64,000 nucleotides of DNA from Aneurinibacillus soli (GTDB taxonomy: Bacteria; Bacillota; Bacilli; Aneurinibacillales; Aneurinibacillaceae): positions 3,384,001-3,448,000 of the forward strand of contig NZ_AP017312.1 in assembly GCF_002355375.1 (NCBI RefSeq), given 5' to 3'. Both the position numbers and the translations under genes were made by a program. Below, piece after piece: positions 1-8,273 of this stretch (position 1 is the first letter of the stretch; each line of letters begins with the position of its first letter). The notes beneath the pieces are model-generated. The model saw only the letters and a program-made list of their open reading frames with translations, was not told the DNA's origin and ran no database searches.

Positions 1-453
1 GACAGTACGTGCTATCTCGGCACTTCTCAGTGTCGTTCTCAAGAGCGGCATCGTGTTATATTTTTTACAGATGATGAAGGGAATGAGATTCGAGTCGTAA
101 CGGATCGAAGAGACCTATCTGCCGAAAAAATTGCGGAGATTTATAAAGCCAGATGGCAAATCGAAACGTTTTTCCGCTGGATTAAGCAACACGTAAATGT
201 ACCAGTATTGTTTGGTACCACTAAAAATGCTGTATACGGTCAATTGTATACGGCTTTAATTACCTATGTTTTGATAAAGTGGATCTATGAGAAGGCGAAA
301 CCGATGGTTTCACGTTTCGCTATGCTATCTTTTATTCAGTTTGCACGTCTTTTACGGTTTGAGAGCCTTCAGGTCGAATGGATGATTGCAATTCATACAG
401 TAGTAAGTGAATCTCTACTCATACAAGGAAGTAGTTTGTCTAAAATTGGTTAA
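1..453 (+). CDS. IS4-type transposase, C-terminal part (gene runs off the left edge)
   Basis: The frame is open from the first base to a TAA at 451-453, so only about 150 C-terminal residues are in the window. It contains the YREK signature of IS4-family DDE transposases, Y-x2-R-x3-E-x6-K, in YKARWQIETFFRWIK (about residues 49-63 of the fragment). The Glu would be the third catalytic acidic residue. The segment before it resembles the late beta-strand region of such enzymes. The stop codon directly abuts the stop of an opposite-strand CPBP protease remnant, so there is little room for a conventional terminal inverted repeat and the right end of the IS is not resolved. Whether the copy is intact cannot be judged without the left flank. 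Confidence 0.85.
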   Translation, partial: DSTCYLGTSQCRSQERHRVIFFTDDEGNEIRVVTDRRDLSAEKIAEIYKARWQIETFFRWIKQHVNVPVLFGTTKNAVYGQLYTALITYVLIKWIYEKAKPMVSRFAMLSFIQFARLLRFESLQVEWMIAIHTVVSESLLIQGSSLSKIG

Positions 454-771
454 TCAACAGGCCTGATCGTATACATCTGAAATTATTAAACCACTAAAAA
501 CCATAAGAAAATTAAAAGCTACATGCCATATTAATGCAGGAATAATGCTCCTAGACTTAACTGTTATACCTCCGTAAAAAAATCCTCCAATAGAAAAGGT
601 AATACACGTAGTCCAAGGAAATCCAAGAGAATAGTGTTGTAAACCAAACCCTAAACTTGTTATTATAACTGCCCATTTTTCTCCTAATTGCTCTGAAAAT
701 CGACTCAGAAGTATACCCCTCCATAGAAATTCTTCAAGAGTTGCATTTGTAATGGAAAATATGATTGCTAA
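454..771 (-). pseudogene. CPBP/CAAX-type intramembrane protease, N-terminally truncated remnant
   Basis: Reading the minus strand in one frame gives about 105 residues with the hallmarks of CPBP (Abi/CAAX) membrane proteases: a Glu-Glu motif in TLEEFLWRG, a histidine in GLQHYSLG and the late IWHVAFNFLMV motif. The frame ends at TGA (454-456), but a TAA at 772-774 closes it on the upstream side and no start codon or RBS is present. The N-terminal helices are therefore missing. Its last codon touches the stop of the adjacent transposase, which suggests that a transposition or deletion event removed the rest of the gene. Members of this family process peptides or confer bacteriocin self-immunity. 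This copy is probably dead. Confidence 0.75.
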
Positions 772-812
772 TTAGACAGCTTATACAATGCGTTATGGCT
801 ACCTCTGTATAA

Positions 813-850
813 CAAAAAGCCCTTACCGCTTGGGTACGGTGGGGCTTTAT
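813..850 (-). terminator. intrinsic terminator after the HEPN gene
   Basis: On the minus strand AAAGCCCCACCG and CGGTAAGGGCTTT form a hairpin that ends in a run of T. It lies about 40 nt past the stop of the HEPN-motif gene. Nothing else is visible between it and the CPBP remnant. Confidence 0.7.
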
Positions 851-888
851 TTGCGAAAAATAAATGGCACAATTTTCTATCCTATATC

Positions 889-2853
889 TTAATTAAACCT
901 ATAATTAAGGACATTTATATCCCTATTTTCTTTTAGCTTTTTGATAAAGATTGATTGATTCAAATGCCATTTTAAAAACATATCTCTTAAATTCACATTA
1001 TAATCCTTACTATGTTCGTATAATACTTGGACTAGCAATCTGTTGGAATACTCTTTAACCTTTGCTACATAATGCGGAAGCAACGTATTATCATAGTGCG
1101 CATTATGTACAATCTTATTTCTGTACCTGTAAATATATAAAATATCGTCTTGGATTTGTTTTATTCTTTCTTCAATAACTTTAAGGGCAAATTTATTTTG
1201 ACCATAAAATTTATCAACATAAGTGATTCTATCCTTAATTACTCTACAATCTGTATACGTATTTAGTTCATCTAAATTTTCAACAAAGTCATCTAATCGA
1301 ATAAACTCTCCCTCTTCCACTTTTAAACCACACTTCTTCTTAATTTCCTCTGGCAATTCAATTGCTCTTCTCGCACTCTTTTCCTTAAACGAAAACACCT
1401 CATTATTCACTAAATTACCTATATATTGGAACAACTCTGCGCATATACCATTCTTATAACTCATTATTTCTATACACGGTATAAGTTCTTTAGCCAAAGT
1501 ATAGGTAGTTTCTTTTTCCTTGTTGAGTATTAACTGCCTTCCCTCTTCAGTAAAGTCTTTAAAATCCATTAGGTTTTCAATTGCTACCCAATAATTAAGT
1601 AATTTATCTTCTGCTTTAATTGATTCCTCTCCTTTTCTAAACCAATGCAATGAATCAACAATTTTTTTCTCTATAAATGATTGCTTTTCTTGATTCCTAT
1701 ATAAATAACTACCTACTTTCTCAAAAATAAGTTGATATTCTTCACCTATGTATACCTCGCTCATATTAACTGAGTATTGGACTTTTAGTCTTTCATGAAT
1801 ACCAGATTCATATCCTCCACTAGCCCTTAGCTGAAATTCTTCATCTAAGATTAAGCAGTCATCTTTAACAACCTTAAAATCAACCTTACTTTTGTAAAAA
1901 CATCTTAATAAATCAAAAGCCTTTTCAATCTTATTAATAGCCGTGTACCTTGCAACTCTATCATCAATGGCATTTACCCAGACAGCAGCATTAAAAATAT
2001 GTTCATCTTCCCTGAAAAAAATCTCTCTATCTTTTGCTTCTTCTGGCTGAGAGATATATTTATCTACCCTTGGAGAGTAAAAATGGACTTCGCCACATGT
2101 AAATCCTTCGTATGCTATCAATCCTTCAATCTGGAAAATCACTAGCATGTCAACAGATTCTTTCTCAAAATAGTTCTCAAAATCGGTTAATCTTTCTTCT
2201 ACACTTAGATTATCCATCTTATTTTTAATTGAATTAGTATAGTCATCCTCACTTTCGAATTCCCCTATATCCAAATTGTGAGGGTAATCCGTTATTATGT
2301 ATTTCCCATGTAAAATATACTTTTTAAAAATGTTAACAGGCATCTGCTTTATATTTTTTAAATCAAATCCTTTAAGCATTAATTCAACAATCAGACTTTG
2401 GCTTAGACACAATATTCTTTCATACGAAGAATCAGTCACCTCTTTGGATAATAAAATTGACTTTAACAGTTTATATGTTTCCTTTAAATAACTACCTTCC
2501 GTAAAAAATTCCCTAATACGTTTACATACACTTATTAAGTATTCATTTTTATCCGAATTTAAATAGTCCCTTATAACTTTAAATTCAATTTCATAAATTC
2601 TCTTTATAATTTCATCTTCATCTAAAAAACGGTTAATTTGTTTTAAGAAATAACTCTTGTTTTCTTTATTTCTCATTTTATTAGAAACTATTTCATCAAT
2701 AATATCATTCACTATGGTTTGAGGATTAATTAGGCTTAAGCCATAAGAATTTAAATTAAGATTCCCAATTAATTCTCCCCAAATATCTATCCAATACTTA
2801 ATTTTATCGTTTATAACTCCATCCTCATAATCATCCCAAAGAAATAACTCCAT
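889..2853 (-). CDS. large HEPN-motif protein (ApeA-like candidate defence protein)
   Basis: A 654-aa soluble protein, AT-rich and unlike its backbone neighbours. Near the C-terminus (about residue 578) it has RNKIVH, the R-x4-H motif of HEPN ribonucleases, and upstream LLNYWVAIENLM, which resembles the helix found in ApeA-type HEPN domains. The N-terminal 350 residues are not recognised. I chose the ATG at 2853, seven codons inside the longest frame, because AAGGTGAGG lies 6-7 nt upstream of it and the outer ATG has no RBS. It is the last gene of a co-directional cluster with a five-helix membrane protein and a small protein. HEPN proteins of this size often act as abortive-infection RNases; here that role is inferred, not shown. 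Alternative: a HEPN fold without nuclease activity. Confidence 0.6.
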   Translation of the reverse strand: MELFLWDDYEDGVINDKIKYWIDIWGELIGNLNLNSYGLSLINPQTIVNDIIDEIVSNKMRNKENKSYFLKQINRFLDEDEIIKRIYEIEFKVIRDYLNSDKNEYLISVCKRIREFFTEGSYLKETYKLLKSILLSKEVTDSSYERILCLSQSLIVELMLKGFDLKNIKQMPVNIFKKYILHGKYIITDYPHNLDIGEFESEDDYTNSIKNKMDNLSVEERLTDFENYFEKESVDMLVIFQIEGLIAYEGFTCGEVHFYSPRVDKYISQPEEAKDREIFFREDEHIFNAAVWVNAIDDRVARYTAINKIEKAFDLLRCFYKSKVDFKVVKDDCLILDEEFQLRASGGYESGIHERLKVQYSVNMSEVYIGEEYQLIFEKVGSYLYRNQEKQSFIEKKIVDSLHWFRKGEESIKAEDKLLNYWVAIENLMDFKDFTEEGRQLILNKEKETTYTLAKELIPCIEIMSYKNGICAELFQYIGNLVNNEVFSFKEKSARRAIELPEEIKKKCGLKVEEGEFIRLDDFVENLDELNTYTDCRVIKDRITYVDKFYGQNKFALKVIEERIKQIQDDILYIYRYRNKIVHNAHYDNTLLPHYVAKVKEYSNRLLVQVLYEHSKDYNVNLRDMFLKWHLNQSIFIKKLKENRDINVLNYRFN

Positions 2854-2944
2854 AAGACCCCTCACCTTATCCATTTAATTCCATGTAAATGTATTACATA
2901 AAAACCGTGCCTTTATGCATTTTTTACATACTAAAATCAATCTA

Positions 2945-3514
2945 CTACCTAATAATATCCTTCAGGGGATTCAATAGGAAATATGCCAAAAACATGTGTA
3001 ATAATGACACAATAATTATAGTTATTTGCATAGTTAGCCTTATCATTGTTTCCTTCTCTATAATTTTAAACTTGTCGTTGTTTATTGATTGAACACCTTC
3101 TTTTATTGAGATATACAAATCAGTAAGCACCTCCATATAACCAACTAGAAATGTTATAAAAATGGTATATCCGATTTGCTCCCCTTGTTTCAAAGTAGAC
3201 GATAGAATAAAAATCACAATCCATACACTAAAGGCAAGCTTAATCAAATTTTTTACAACGTTTATAGTCACCTTTCCTGTAAATGCTATCATGATAAACA
3301 AACCAATATCCATCAAATAAAAGGTTTGAAGCCACTTCATAAGTTCAGAAAAACCTTGGCTTCTATACAGATAAAACCAAATATATACAGAAAAGAATAC
3401 TACCAGTATTGTTAATACATTAATGCTTACGCCTAGTATTTTATTGTCCCTTTTAATTTTTTTATTTTTTCGATTCTTTTCTACTCTGGTTTCTATTAGT
3501 ATCACTCCTCTCAA
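2945..3514 (-). CDS. multi-pass membrane protein, unknown function
   Basis: About 185 residues with a basic N-terminus (RVEKNRKNKKIKRDNK) followed by roughly five hydrophobic segments (about 27-50, 63-80, 88-107, 113-130 and 158-182). I do not recognise the family. The start is uncertain: the outermost TTG (3514) overlaps a GAGAGGAG RBS-like stretch, a GTG three codons later follows that stretch too closely, and no ATG lies in range. It sits 91 nt upstream of the HEPN-motif gene in the same orientation, so co-transcription is likely. That pairing could mean a membrane partner or effector of a defence module. The composition is AT-rich, like the HEPN gene. Confidence 0.55.
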   Translation of the reverse strand: MRGVILIETRVEKNRKNKKIKRDNKILGVSINVLTILVVFFSVYIWFYLYRSQGFSELMKWLQTFYLMDIGLFIMIAFTGKVTINVVKNLIKLAFSVWIVIFILSSTLKQGEQIGYTIFITFLVGYMEVLTDLYISIKEGVQSINNDKFKIIEKETMIRLTMQITIIIVSLLHMFLAYFLLNPLKDIIR

Positions 3515-3551
3515 AACAAAAAAATTCCATATAACAGAAAAACAACTCTAG

Positions 3552-3797
3552 TTATCTACAATTCGCTATTACTTCCCTCTTCTTAAATCTGTAGTTGTTT
3601 AGCCAATAAATCAAAGCATCCGCATCATAGCAAAGTCCGTAATTCTCGCCATCTTCACAGACCCAGTATGGATGGTCAATGCTTCGGTCATATAACCAAG
3701 ATAGGAACTCATCTCTTAGCTTGTTTATTTTTCTGCCGACTTTGGACGGACACTTCATAACCTGTTGATGTTGATAGAAATCAATAACGATGTACAT
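3552..3797 (-). CDS. small conserved-looking protein, unknown function
   Basis: Encodes 81 residues rich in Trp, Tyr and charged side chains (starts MYIVIDFYQHQQ; contains SWLYDRSIDHPYWVCEDGENYGLCYDADALIYWLNN). The ATG at 3797 is preceded by AAAGGTGGG at good spacing. An in-frame upstream start adds nine residues but has no RBS. There is no signal peptide or membrane segment. Two cysteines and several acidic residues are visible, but no motif I can name. It is 37 nt upstream of the membrane protein gene and reads in the same direction, so it may be the first gene of the accessory three-gene cluster. Confidence 0.5.
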   Translation of the reverse strand: MYIVIDFYQHQQVMKCPSKVGRKINKLRDEFLSWLYDRSIDHPYWVCEDGENYGLCYDADALIYWLNNYRFKKREVIANCR

Positions 3798-3922
3798 ACA
3801 GCTACCCACCTTTAAGTAATTCACTCAGTTACGATTATACCATTTATAGGTAATCGAATTGGCTGTAATTTTCAAGAATGTGGGAGCTGATGTACTCTCG
3901 GTATCAGAAGGAACAAAGGCAT

Positions 3923-3951
3923 CAAAAAAGAGGGCATTTTCAGCCCTCTTA
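3923..3951 (-). terminator. terminator of the fixABCX operon
   Basis: AAGAGGGC and GCCCTCTT form an 8-bp stem with a T-rich tail on the minus strand, 65 nt downstream of the fixX stop. Confidence 0.8.
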
Positions 3952-4015
3952 ACTGGTCACATCTATTGAATTTCGGTCGATTTTTTCAATAAAACTGGTA
4001 CTACTTCCTTTCTTA

Positions 4016-4312
4016 TTACGCCAGCCTAAACACAATCCCATGCCCACCTTTTGGATACTCCCATTTAATATTTTCATATGGGCAGCCAATCCGACATGAT
4101 CCACACTCGTGGCATCCTTCATACCCGACCGACATCCGCTTTCCTTCCCATTTATACACCTCACCCGGACAGAACAACGTGCACAACTTATCGGGACAAC
4201 TTGTCGCACATACATCATTATTAAGCACATGCAGATGCGACTGGCTATCAGCACGGTAGCGCAGCAAATACTGCTTTTCTTCCAGTGTGTTCGTACGCGG
4301 TACCAGACTCAT
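4016..4312 (-). CDS. fixX: FixX, ferredoxin-like partner of the ETF-quinone oxidoreductase
   Basis: A 98-aa iron-sulfur protein. CATSCPDKLCTLFCP (mid) and CHECGSCRIGCP (C-terminal half) are the cysteine motifs of FixX/ETF-QO small subunits, and the ending GHGIVFRLA is also typical. The ATG at 4312 overlaps the TAA of fixC (TAATG) and the RBS AAGGTGATG lies inside the end of fixC, so translation is probably coupled. An in-frame ATG six codons upstream is possible but badly placed. It should pass electrons between FixC and its redox partners at the membrane. It is the last gene of fixA-fixB-fixC-fixX, followed by a terminator. Confidence 0.9.
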   Translation of the reverse strand: MSLVPRTNTLEEKQYLLRYRADSQSHLHVLNNDVCATSCPDKLCTLFCPGEVYKWEGKRMSVGYEGCHECGSCRIGCPYENIKWEYPKGGHGIVFRLA

Positions 4313-5607
4313 TATTTCATCACCTTCCATGCGCGATAAATGTCCTGCACCATGCCAAGTTTGCTTTTGCCTTCTGTCAAACTACGGAAAATCTTCTTCT
4401 GCTTATCCCGCTTCGGCACACCATCAATCGTAAAGAACTGGCTCGCTGCCTTGTTAATCATCGGAATATAGTCATTAAAATATTGCGGATGCGTCTCAAA
4501 CGTATGCGTCGCATCTTTATATTTCTTCAAATCACGTCCAACAAAGCTGTCAAGCAGGCGAACTCGATACGTATCAAGCATATTCTCTGAGAAATCATTT
4601 GCTTGCTTCGCCAAGATGATCGTCTCCGCTGCCAGTCGCCCAGCCGTCATCGCCATGTTGCTGCCTTCGCGGTGAATGCCATTAACCATCTGTCCCGCAT
4701 CTCCGACAAGCACAACGCCATTGCCGACAATTTTTGGCATAGCGTTATAACCGCCTTCTGGTATGAGATGCGCTGCATATTCCGCTGGCTCGCCACCGCG
4801 AATAAGCGGACGAACGATCGGATGATCTTTCAAATAATCAAGCAAGTCGTACGGGCGAAGGCGGTGCTTAATCATGCCTGATAGTGTAGCCCCAACACCA
4901 ATATTGATGCTTTCTTTATTCGTATAAATAAAACCCGTGCCGAGAATCCCTTTCGTCGCATCTCCAAAAATCTCAATCGTCGTCCCCTGGTTCGGCTCTA
5001 AATTAAATCGATCTTCGATTTTCTCAGCTGGCAGATCGATAACTTCCATAACAGCAAGTGCAACATCGCTCGGCTTAAACTCTTTATGGAAGCCGAGTGA
5101 CTTGCCGAGCAACGAATTGACGCCATCTGCTATGACAACCACGTCCGCATACACATCGCCATCCGGTCGATCGGTCCGTACACCGATGACACGTCCATCT
5201 TCGACAATGCACTCAGTTACAACCGTTTCATTAATGAGCAACGCCCCTACTTCAACCGCCTTACTGGCATACCACTGGTCAAACTTGGCACGCAGCACTG
5301 TAAAGTTGTTATACGGCTCTTTGCTCCATTCAAGTCCCTTGTAGCCGCTTGTAAAAACCGATTCCTCTCCCATCATCCAGAAACGTTGCTCCACAATCGG
5401 ACGTTCGAGCGGCGCTTCTTTATAGAAACCAGGAATAATCTCATCCATCTGGTGGCGATACAATACGCCGCCCATTACGTTTTTCGAACCCGGATACTCC
5501 CCACGCTCAATAAGCAACACGTTCAATCCGGCTTTTGCCATTACATAAGCTGCTGAAATACCGGCCGGACCAGCTCCCACGACAATCGCATCAAATTTCT
5601 CAGACAT
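4312..5607 (-). CDS. fixC: FixC, electron transfer flavoprotein:quinone oxidoreductase
   Basis: A 431-aa flavoprotein beginning MSEKFDAIVVGAGPAG, with the GxGxxG FAD-binding motif at about residues 11-16 and a second FAD motif, VLVGDAGQMVNG, around residue 300. Length and pattern match FixC/ETF-QO, which takes electrons from reduced ETF and hands them to quinone. A longer frame continues upstream in register with etfA, but the ATG at 5607 gives the family N-terminus and overlaps the etfA stop by 8 nt. The FeS cluster found in mitochondrial ETF-QO is supplied here by the separate FixX protein. It lies between fixB and fixX in one operon. Confidence 0.93.
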   Translation of the reverse strand: MSEKFDAIVVGAGPAGISAAYVMAKAGLNVLLIERGEYPGSKNVMGGVLYRHQMDEIIPGFYKEAPLERPIVEQRFWMMGEESVFTSGYKGLEWSKEPYNNFTVLRAKFDQWYASKAVEVGALLINETVVTECIVEDGRVIGVRTDRPDGDVYADVVVIADGVNSLLGKSLGFHKEFKPSDVALAVMEVIDLPAEKIEDRFNLEPNQGTTIEIFGDATKGILGTGFIYTNKESINIGVGATLSGMIKHRLRPYDLLDYLKDHPIVRPLIRGGEPAEYAAHLIPEGGYNAMPKIVGNGVVLVGDAGQMVNGIHREGSNMAMTAGRLAAETIILAKQANDFSENMLDTYRVRLLDSFVGRDLKKYKDATHTFETHPQYFNDYIPMINKAASQFFTIDGVPKRDKQKKIFRSLTEGKSKLGMVQDIYRAWKVMK

Positions 5608-6931
5608 GAACTTTTTCACCGCCTTTGACTGCTTTTTTGAATGCTTCGATAAGCTTCGGCACCACTTCGAATGCATCGCCGACAATACTGTAGGTCGCGA
5701 CATTATGAATGGCCGCGTTCGGGTCCTTGTTAATCGCAATGATAAATTCCGAGTTCTGCATGCCCACAATATGCTGCACAGCTCCCGAAATCGCAATCGC
5801 AAAATAAATTTTTGGTGTTACCGTTACACCCGTCTGGCCGATCTGGTAATGATGGTCGATCCAGCCTGCCTCTACCGCATCACGAGTCGCTCCCACGCTT
5901 GCATTGATTACTTCTGCAAGGTCATAGCAAAGCTGGAATCCTTTTGCATCGCCAAGCCCCTTGCCACCTGCGACAATGATATGCGCTTCATCCAGCTTGA
6001 CGCGCTGGCTCGTCTCGCGAACGATCTCAAGTACACGCGTCTGCAAATCTTTTTCGTGCATACCGAGCGTCTCGTGAATAATCTGTCCGGTGCGACCTAC
6101 TTGCCGTTCTAGTGCCTTCATCACCTTAGAACGTACAGTCGCCATCTGCGGACGATGGTTCTTACACAGAATAGTTGCCATAATATTGCCGCCGAATGCC
6201 GGACGACTCGCTTCAAGCAAGCGCTGCTCGGCGTTCACATCCAGCATCGTGCAGTCAGCTGTCAGCCCGGTAGCAAGCTCAGTCGCGACCGCGCTTGATA
6301 AATCCTTGCCGTTTGGAGTCGCGCCATATAGAATCATTTCCGGCTTATACTTGTTGCACAAGTCAACCGTGCCTTTCATATACGTCTCCGAACGATAATC
6401 CGTCAGCAACGGATCGTCAATCATATATACAATGTCCGCTCCATATTCAAAGCATGTCTTGGCAAGCGACTCCACATTATGTCCAAGCATAAAGCCTGCA
6501 AGCGGCGCGTTCATCTTATCAGCAAGACGGCGCCCCGCTCCCAGAAGCTCAAGTGACACGCCTACGATCTCACCATCCATATGGTCAATGTATACCCATA
6601 CTCCTTCATGATCGGCAAACTTGTCTGTCCGCCCTTGCGCCGCAGGCTTCGCTTCTGCTACCGGATCTGTGGAAGACGATTCCATCGCGGCAGCAGGGGC
6701 GGTTTCCGATTTTTTCTCGTCTACAACAGGAGGTGGAGCGGCTTTCTTCGCTTTCACTGGATTCGGTAGACTGATTGCCTCAGTCGGGCATACCGAGATA
6801 CAATCCTGGCATTCTTCACATTTTGCTGTATCAACCTCGCATTTGTCCGGTCCAAGGTAAAGCGCACTTACCGGGCATGTATCTACGCATGAGCCGCATG
6901 AAATACAAGCGGCGGAGATGGAAACTGCCAT
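5600..6931 (-). CDS. fixB: EtfA/FixB fused to an N-terminal 2x[4Fe-4S] ferredoxin domain
   Basis: A 443-aa ETF alpha subunit with an extra N-terminal module. Cys 9, 12, 15, 19 and Cys 38, 41, 44, 48 form two CxxCxxCxxxCP motifs of a bacterial ferredoxin. A low-complexity Ala/Pro/Lys linker (about 57-100) follows, and then the ETF alpha domain starts at VWVYIDHMDGEIVG. The C-terminal FAD domain carries SVGATRDAVEAGW and QIGQTGVTVTPKIYFAIAISG, the FAD-binding signatures. Ordinary ETF alpha is about 320 aa and lacks the ferredoxin. Ferredoxin-fused EtfA occurs in several anaerobic or bifurcating ETFs, so this subunit may exchange electrons with low-potential carriers. It is 2 nt from fixA and overlaps fixC. 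Confidence 0.93.
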   Translation of the reverse strand: MAVSISAACISCGSCVDTCPVSALYLGPDKCEVDTAKCEECQDCISVCPTEAISLPNPVKAKKAAPPPVVDEKKSETAPAAAMESSSTDPVAEAKPAAQGRTDKFADHEGVWVYIDHMDGEIVGVSLELLGAGRRLADKMNAPLAGFMLGHNVESLAKTCFEYGADIVYMIDDPLLTDYRSETYMKGTVDLCNKYKPEMILYGATPNGKDLSSAVATELATGLTADCTMLDVNAEQRLLEASRPAFGGNIMATILCKNHRPQMATVRSKVMKALERQVGRTGQIIHETLGMHEKDLQTRVLEIVRETSQRVKLDEAHIIVAGGKGLGDAKGFQLCYDLAEVINASVGATRDAVEAGWIDHHYQIGQTGVTVTPKIYFAIAISGAVQHIVGMQNSEFIIAINKDPNAAIHNVATYSIVGDAFEVVPKLIEAFKKAVKGGEKVHV

Positions 6932-6933
6932 GT

Positions 6934-7761
6934 TTATCGCCCCCCTCCTTGTATGAGCAATTCACGTTTCTCAATCAACAATATATCTACTAGCTGCTTC
7001 ACTTGCTGATCTGCATTTCCTTCAAGCCGCTTGCCGCCTTCAGGCTTTGGAGGGCTGAACATTTTACCAACAATTGTCGGCGATCCCTTTAGACCGAGCT
7101 GTCCCCGGTCTACGTCTTCAAGATCGTTCACGGTCCAGACAACCGGCTCAAAACGAGCAGCACGAATCATATTCGGAAGCGGAGAATACGGCACTTCATT
7201 AATGTCCTTCTCTACAGTAAGAAGACATGGAAGAGAGGACTGCAACACCTCATAACCGTCCTCGATCTTACGGTGCACCGTCATCTGTCTCGCTTTTTCA
7301 TCAATTTCTGTTACTTTTTTGATTCCTGTCAGCGGAGGAATACCGAGACGGCGGGCAATACCCGGTCCTACCTGGCCTGTGTCCCCGTCGATGGCCATTT
7401 TGCCGCAAATAACAAGATCGATCGGTTCCTCTTTTGTAATTCGGTTAATGGCACGAGACAGCGCATAACTTGTCGCAAGCGTATCAGCTCCGGCAAATGC
7501 GCGGTCTGAAATCAGGTACCCTGCATCAACACCAATCTCGACACACTTCTTAATGGCCGCTACAGCCTGCGGTGGACCCATCGATAAAACAGATACTTTT
7601 CCGCCATAGCGCGCACGCAGACGTACCGCTTCTTCCACCGCATGTGTATCATATGGATTCAGAATTGCTGGTACCCCTCTCCTGTCAAGCGTGTTCGTTT
7701 TCGGGTCGATTTTGATGATTTTTGTGTCTGGTACCTGTTTGACACAGACCAGAATGTGCAT
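6934..7761 (-). CDS. fixA: EtfB/FixA, electron transfer flavoprotein beta subunit
   Basis: A 275-aa protein starting MHILVCVKQVPDTKIIKIDPKTNTLDR, which is characteristic of ETF beta. It also has the NPYDTHAVEEAVRLR segment and the CGKMAIDGDTGQVGPGIA nucleotide-binding loop. With FixB it forms the ETF heterodimer that carries electrons from acyl-CoA or other dehydrogenases to FixC. In FixAB-type bifurcating ETFs this subunit also holds the NAD-reactive FAD. The start ATG is preceded by AGAAGGAGGAG. It is the first gene of the fix operon. The 246 nt upstream hold no gene; an AT-rich stretch there probably contains the promoter, but I could not assign -35/-10 boxes convincingly. Confidence 0.93.
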   Translation of the reverse strand: MHILVCVKQVPDTKIIKIDPKTNTLDRRGVPAILNPYDTHAVEEAVRLRARYGGKVSVLSMGPPQAVAAIKKCVEIGVDAGYLISDRAFAGADTLATSYALSRAINRITKEEPIDLVICGKMAIDGDTGQVGPGIARRLGIPPLTGIKKVTEIDEKARQMTVHRKIEDGYEVLQSSLPCLLTVEKDINEVPYSPLPNMIRAARFEPVVWTVNDLEDVDRGQLGLKGSPTIVGKMFSPPKPEGGKRLEGNADQQVKQLVDILLIEKRELLIQGGGR

Positions 7762-7976
7762 AAATGACTCCTCCTTCTGCCGAATATGAATTCACAAGGA
7801 AGTATGTCGTTGCTGACTGACTGAAGCTGCAAAAGGCAAACTGTATACAGAATATTCAGATATTAAAAAACATATTCCTAGTTTTTACGATGTTGATAAA
7901 TAAATATACATCGCTGCCTTTTACACCGCCTATGAATGTTTATTCGCTTCGTCCTCTGGAATTTCCTCCCCTATCC

Positions 7977-8006
7977 AAAAAAATAAAGACAGGTTAAAAA
8001 CCCGTC
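7977..8006 (-). terminator. terminator after the 57-aa ORF
   Basis: On the minus strand AGACGGGTT-TTT-AACCTGTCT is followed by a T-rich tail (TTATTTTTTT). It starts immediately after the stop of the small gene and separates it from fixA. Confidence 0.75.
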
Positions 8007-8007
8007 T

Positions 8008-8181
8008 CTACTTCTGGACCGTGCTGTGTTCATCCAGTGCCCAATATATTTTCTTAATCTCATCTGTACGTTCCTTCGGAGAAAGGCTAGCATCAAACGT
8101 AATCTGACGAATCAGTTCAACGACAAACCGATGTGCCTCATGGCCATGACGCCCGGCTAGCATCTTTAAATATCTTTCCAT
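8008..8181 (-). CDS. 57-aa conserved-looking small protein
   Basis: An ORF too short for usual length cut-offs but well supported. The ATG at 8181 has TTAGGAGGGAGC upstream, the frame runs to TAG at 8008-8010 and a terminator follows directly. The product (MERYLKMLAGRHGHEAHRFV..., ending EHSTVQK) is charged, has no membrane segment and looks largely helical. I cannot name a family. A TATAAT lies about 50 nt upstream, so it may have its own promoter between accA and fixA. Its position suggests it belongs to the same metabolic block, but no function is visible. Confidence 0.6.
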   Translation of the reverse strand: MERYLKMLAGRHGHEAHRFVVELIRQITFDASLSPKERTDEIKKIYWALDEHSTVQK

Positions 8182-8273
8182 AAATAAGCTCCCTCCTAAA
8201 TGATTGTTGTGTGGAACTTGTATCTCCTATTATACCACCCAATAATCACCAGAAGAAAACCTTTTCTTTTTGA

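Noticed and set aside
5608-5802. 65-residue N-terminal extension of FixC
   Set aside because: It is etfA read in another register; the ATG at 5607 gives the conserved FAD-binding N-terminus.
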